This document shows positions 15,060-16,108 of a DNA stretch of 16,108 nucleotides, in pieces (the stretch's first letter is position 1; each line of letters opens with the position of its first letter). The translations under genes were made by a program, and so were the position numbers. The stretch is taken from contig NW_008705582.1 in NCBI RefSeq assembly GCF_000186865.1, positions 102,214-118,321 on the forward strand. The letters are read 5' to 3'. The notes beneath the pieces are model-generated. The model was given only the letters and a program-made list of their open reading frames with translations, did not search any database and was not told where the DNA came from. This DNA comes from Aureococcus anophagefferens. Taxonomy: Eukaryota; Sar; Pelagophyceae; Pelagomonadales; Pelagomonadaceae.

Positions 15060-16108
15060 GGACGACGACGAGCGACGCCCCTGCGGTCGCGCTGCGACGC
15101 GGCTACCGCGACGGCCTAGTCCGGGCGTGCGAGCAAACGCTTGCGCCTCGATTACGGCGACCTGCGGCAAATCGAGGGTAAGTTGAATGCAATGAGTCCG
15201 TCGGCACTTCAAGAAGTCGATCGGGAAATTCTGGGGCTGCGCTCGTGTGCCATGCTGAGTTGCGTGTGAGAGAACCCAGCGTCGCCGAAGCGCCCGCCGC
15301 CTTCGCGTACCAATGCGCGCGCCGCGCCGCGCAGGTTCCTCGACGGCTGCACCTGGAGTCAGGCGGACGAGGCGGACGACGACGACGAGGCCGGTGCCCT
15401 GGTCCGGCCGCCCCGGTCGCCGGCGTCGGCGCGGACGAAACGGAAGCGGCGGAAGAAGGGCGGGAAGCGCCGCGCGCGCGCCGCGCCGGCGACGGACGCG
15501 GAGGCGCCGGCGACGGACGCGGAGGCGCCGCCGCCGCCGCCGATCTCGCCGTCGCCGACGCGCGGCCGCGCGGCGTCGACGGGCGAATTCACGGCCGCGC
15601 ACGCGCGCCTCCGGGCCGGACACACATATTCAACGCGACTTCAACATACGTGTATTCGCACGGTTTCGACGTTCAGCCGAAACGACGTCGATTCGACCGA
15701 GAGAGAGCGGTTTGAAGTTTTGCTGGACCGGTCCATTCCACTGGTGGTTTCCGGCACAGGCGCACCTCCGGGCCGGCGGCCGGCCGCGTCCCGACGTCCG
15801 ACGCGCGCGCGCGCGGTCTCGACGCGGCGCGCCCGCCCGAGCGCGGGCCCCGTCGACGTCGGCATCATTTCCTCGAACGCCCGCGCAGGCGACCACCGCA
15901 GGGCGCTGCCGGCCTTCGAGCGCCTCGCGGCGGCCGGCGACGGCCGCGCGGCCCTGTGTGGAATTCAACCACTGGTTTGGGTGGTCCTGACCAGACTTCA
16001 GAATTCTCTAGCTCGGTCAAATCGAAGTCGATTCGGCTGATTTTTGGACGAATCGATTGCTCTCGTCGAGTTCTCGAAGCACAGCCGAAGAGCTTGCGTC
16101 AAAANCTG
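15058..16108 (+). CDS. PPR-like protein with acidic/basic N-terminus (3' end outside window)
   Basis: Reconstruction is partial. A possible first exon is 15058-15177 (MDDDERRPCGRAATRLPRR...), ending at a consensus GTAAGT donor (15178); its ATG overlaps the start codon of the minus neighbour, so the start is doubtful. The next exon (from about 15291, GCCGAAG acceptor) has strong codon bias: FLDGCTWSQADEADDDDEAG, a nuclear-localisation-like KRKRRKKGGKRR, and a duplicated ATDAEAP. An introner intron follows (GC donor at 15605 or 15607, AG at 15759). The next exon reaches 15945 and contains VDVGIISSNARAGDHRRALP and AFERLAAAGD, a good match to a PPR repeat, the RNA-binding helical repeat of organelle RNA factors. 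A frame change between about 15800 and 15850 is unexplained. Intron 15946 onward runs off the window. Confidence 0.5.
15611..15759 (-). mobile_element. Introner element, family A (copy A3), internally deleted
   Basis: About 149 bp. The right end GGTGGTTTCCGGCACAG and left-side block ATTCAACGCGACTTCAA are family A sequence, but the central segment with the TCCAAAAATC core is missing (TTCAGCCGAAACGACGTCGA is joined directly). The flanks are GCGCGCCTCCGGGCCGG (15603-15619) and GCGCACCTCCGGGCCGG (15760-15776), longer than the usual 8 bp. Aligning the left copy with a 2-bp loss places a GC donor at 15605. The left terminal repeat is hard to recognise, so that boundary is approximate. Confidence 0.75.
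15954..16108 (+). mobile_element. Introner element, family A (copy A4), cut by window end
   Basis: The left terminus CTGTGTGGAATTCAACCACTGG at 15954 (first 20 bases match A1 in gene sense almost fully) is followed by the shared core TTCGGCTGATTTTTGGACGA, and the sequence runs into the window edge with an ambiguous base at 16105. The 8 bp before it, GCGCGGCC (15946-15953), begin GC, predicting a GC-AG intron in the plus-strand PPR-like gene with phase 1. Confidence 0.88.

Noticed and set aside
13416..15119. 567-aa plus-strand open frame
   Set aside because: Antisense to the Cas1p/RWA acyltransferase, whose motifs are unmistakable. The plus frame is an Asp/Glu/Arg/Val-rich shadow.
13383..15623. 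Longer 746-aa start for the acyltransferase
   Set aside because: The extra N-terminus is poly-Arg/Asp shadow of the plus-strand gene, and family alignment begins after ATG 15059.

Overview
The window is nuclear DNA of a eukaryotic alga. It is very GC-rich, codons end almost always in G or C, genes lie tens of bases apart on both strands, and the recognisable products are eukaryotic: a Tim22 import channel, a Cas1p/RWA-type O-acetyltransferase, a CREST-superfamily membrane protein, a Myb/SANT protein and PPR-like sequence. High GC combined with 'introner' transposons that act as spliceosomal introns points to a pelagophyte stramenopile, most likely Aureococcus anophagefferens or a close relative. 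The species name is an inference.

Layout. 1-1978 (-): membrane-anchored low-complexity protein, cut by the window edge. 2094-3172 (+): small hypothetical gene. 3191-5147 (-): secreted protein with helicase-associated-like repeats. 5163-7135: gene-poor, less GC-rich stretch with at most fragmentary minus-strand exons. 7136-8949 (-): unrecognised 537-aa protein. 9070-9947 (+): zinc-knuckle plus Myb/SANT protein. 10234-11040 (+): CREST-like membrane protein. 11055-12402 (-): membrane-anchored cupin/JmjC-like protein. 12774-13352 (+): Tim22. 13383-15059 (-): Cas1p/RWA acyltransferase. About 15058 to the window end (+): PPR-like gene. Three convergent pairs have stop codons separated by only 18, 14 and 30 bp, and three divergent pairs share short promoters.

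The main discovery is a set of introner elements. Seven well-preserved copies interrupt five genes: four of family A (792-992, 11719-11921, 15611-15759, and 15954 to the end) and three of family B (3779-3946, 4291-4482, 8499-8690). They have terminal inverted repeats and, where checkable, 8-bp target-site duplications. The intron 3' AG is the end of the element. The 5' donor usually comes from the duplicated host sequence, and most donors read GC rather than GT. In the three best cases (792-992, 3779-3946, 8499-8690) removing the element plus one duplication restores the reading frame exactly. The families have different ends but share a 20-bp core.

A second layer, not obvious by eye, is a back-to-back pair of GC-drifted copies at 2632-2813 (A) and 2822-2989 (B). 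They share one target duplication and look like aged introners converging on host base composition. No transposase is encoded here, so the source of mobility lies elsewhere.
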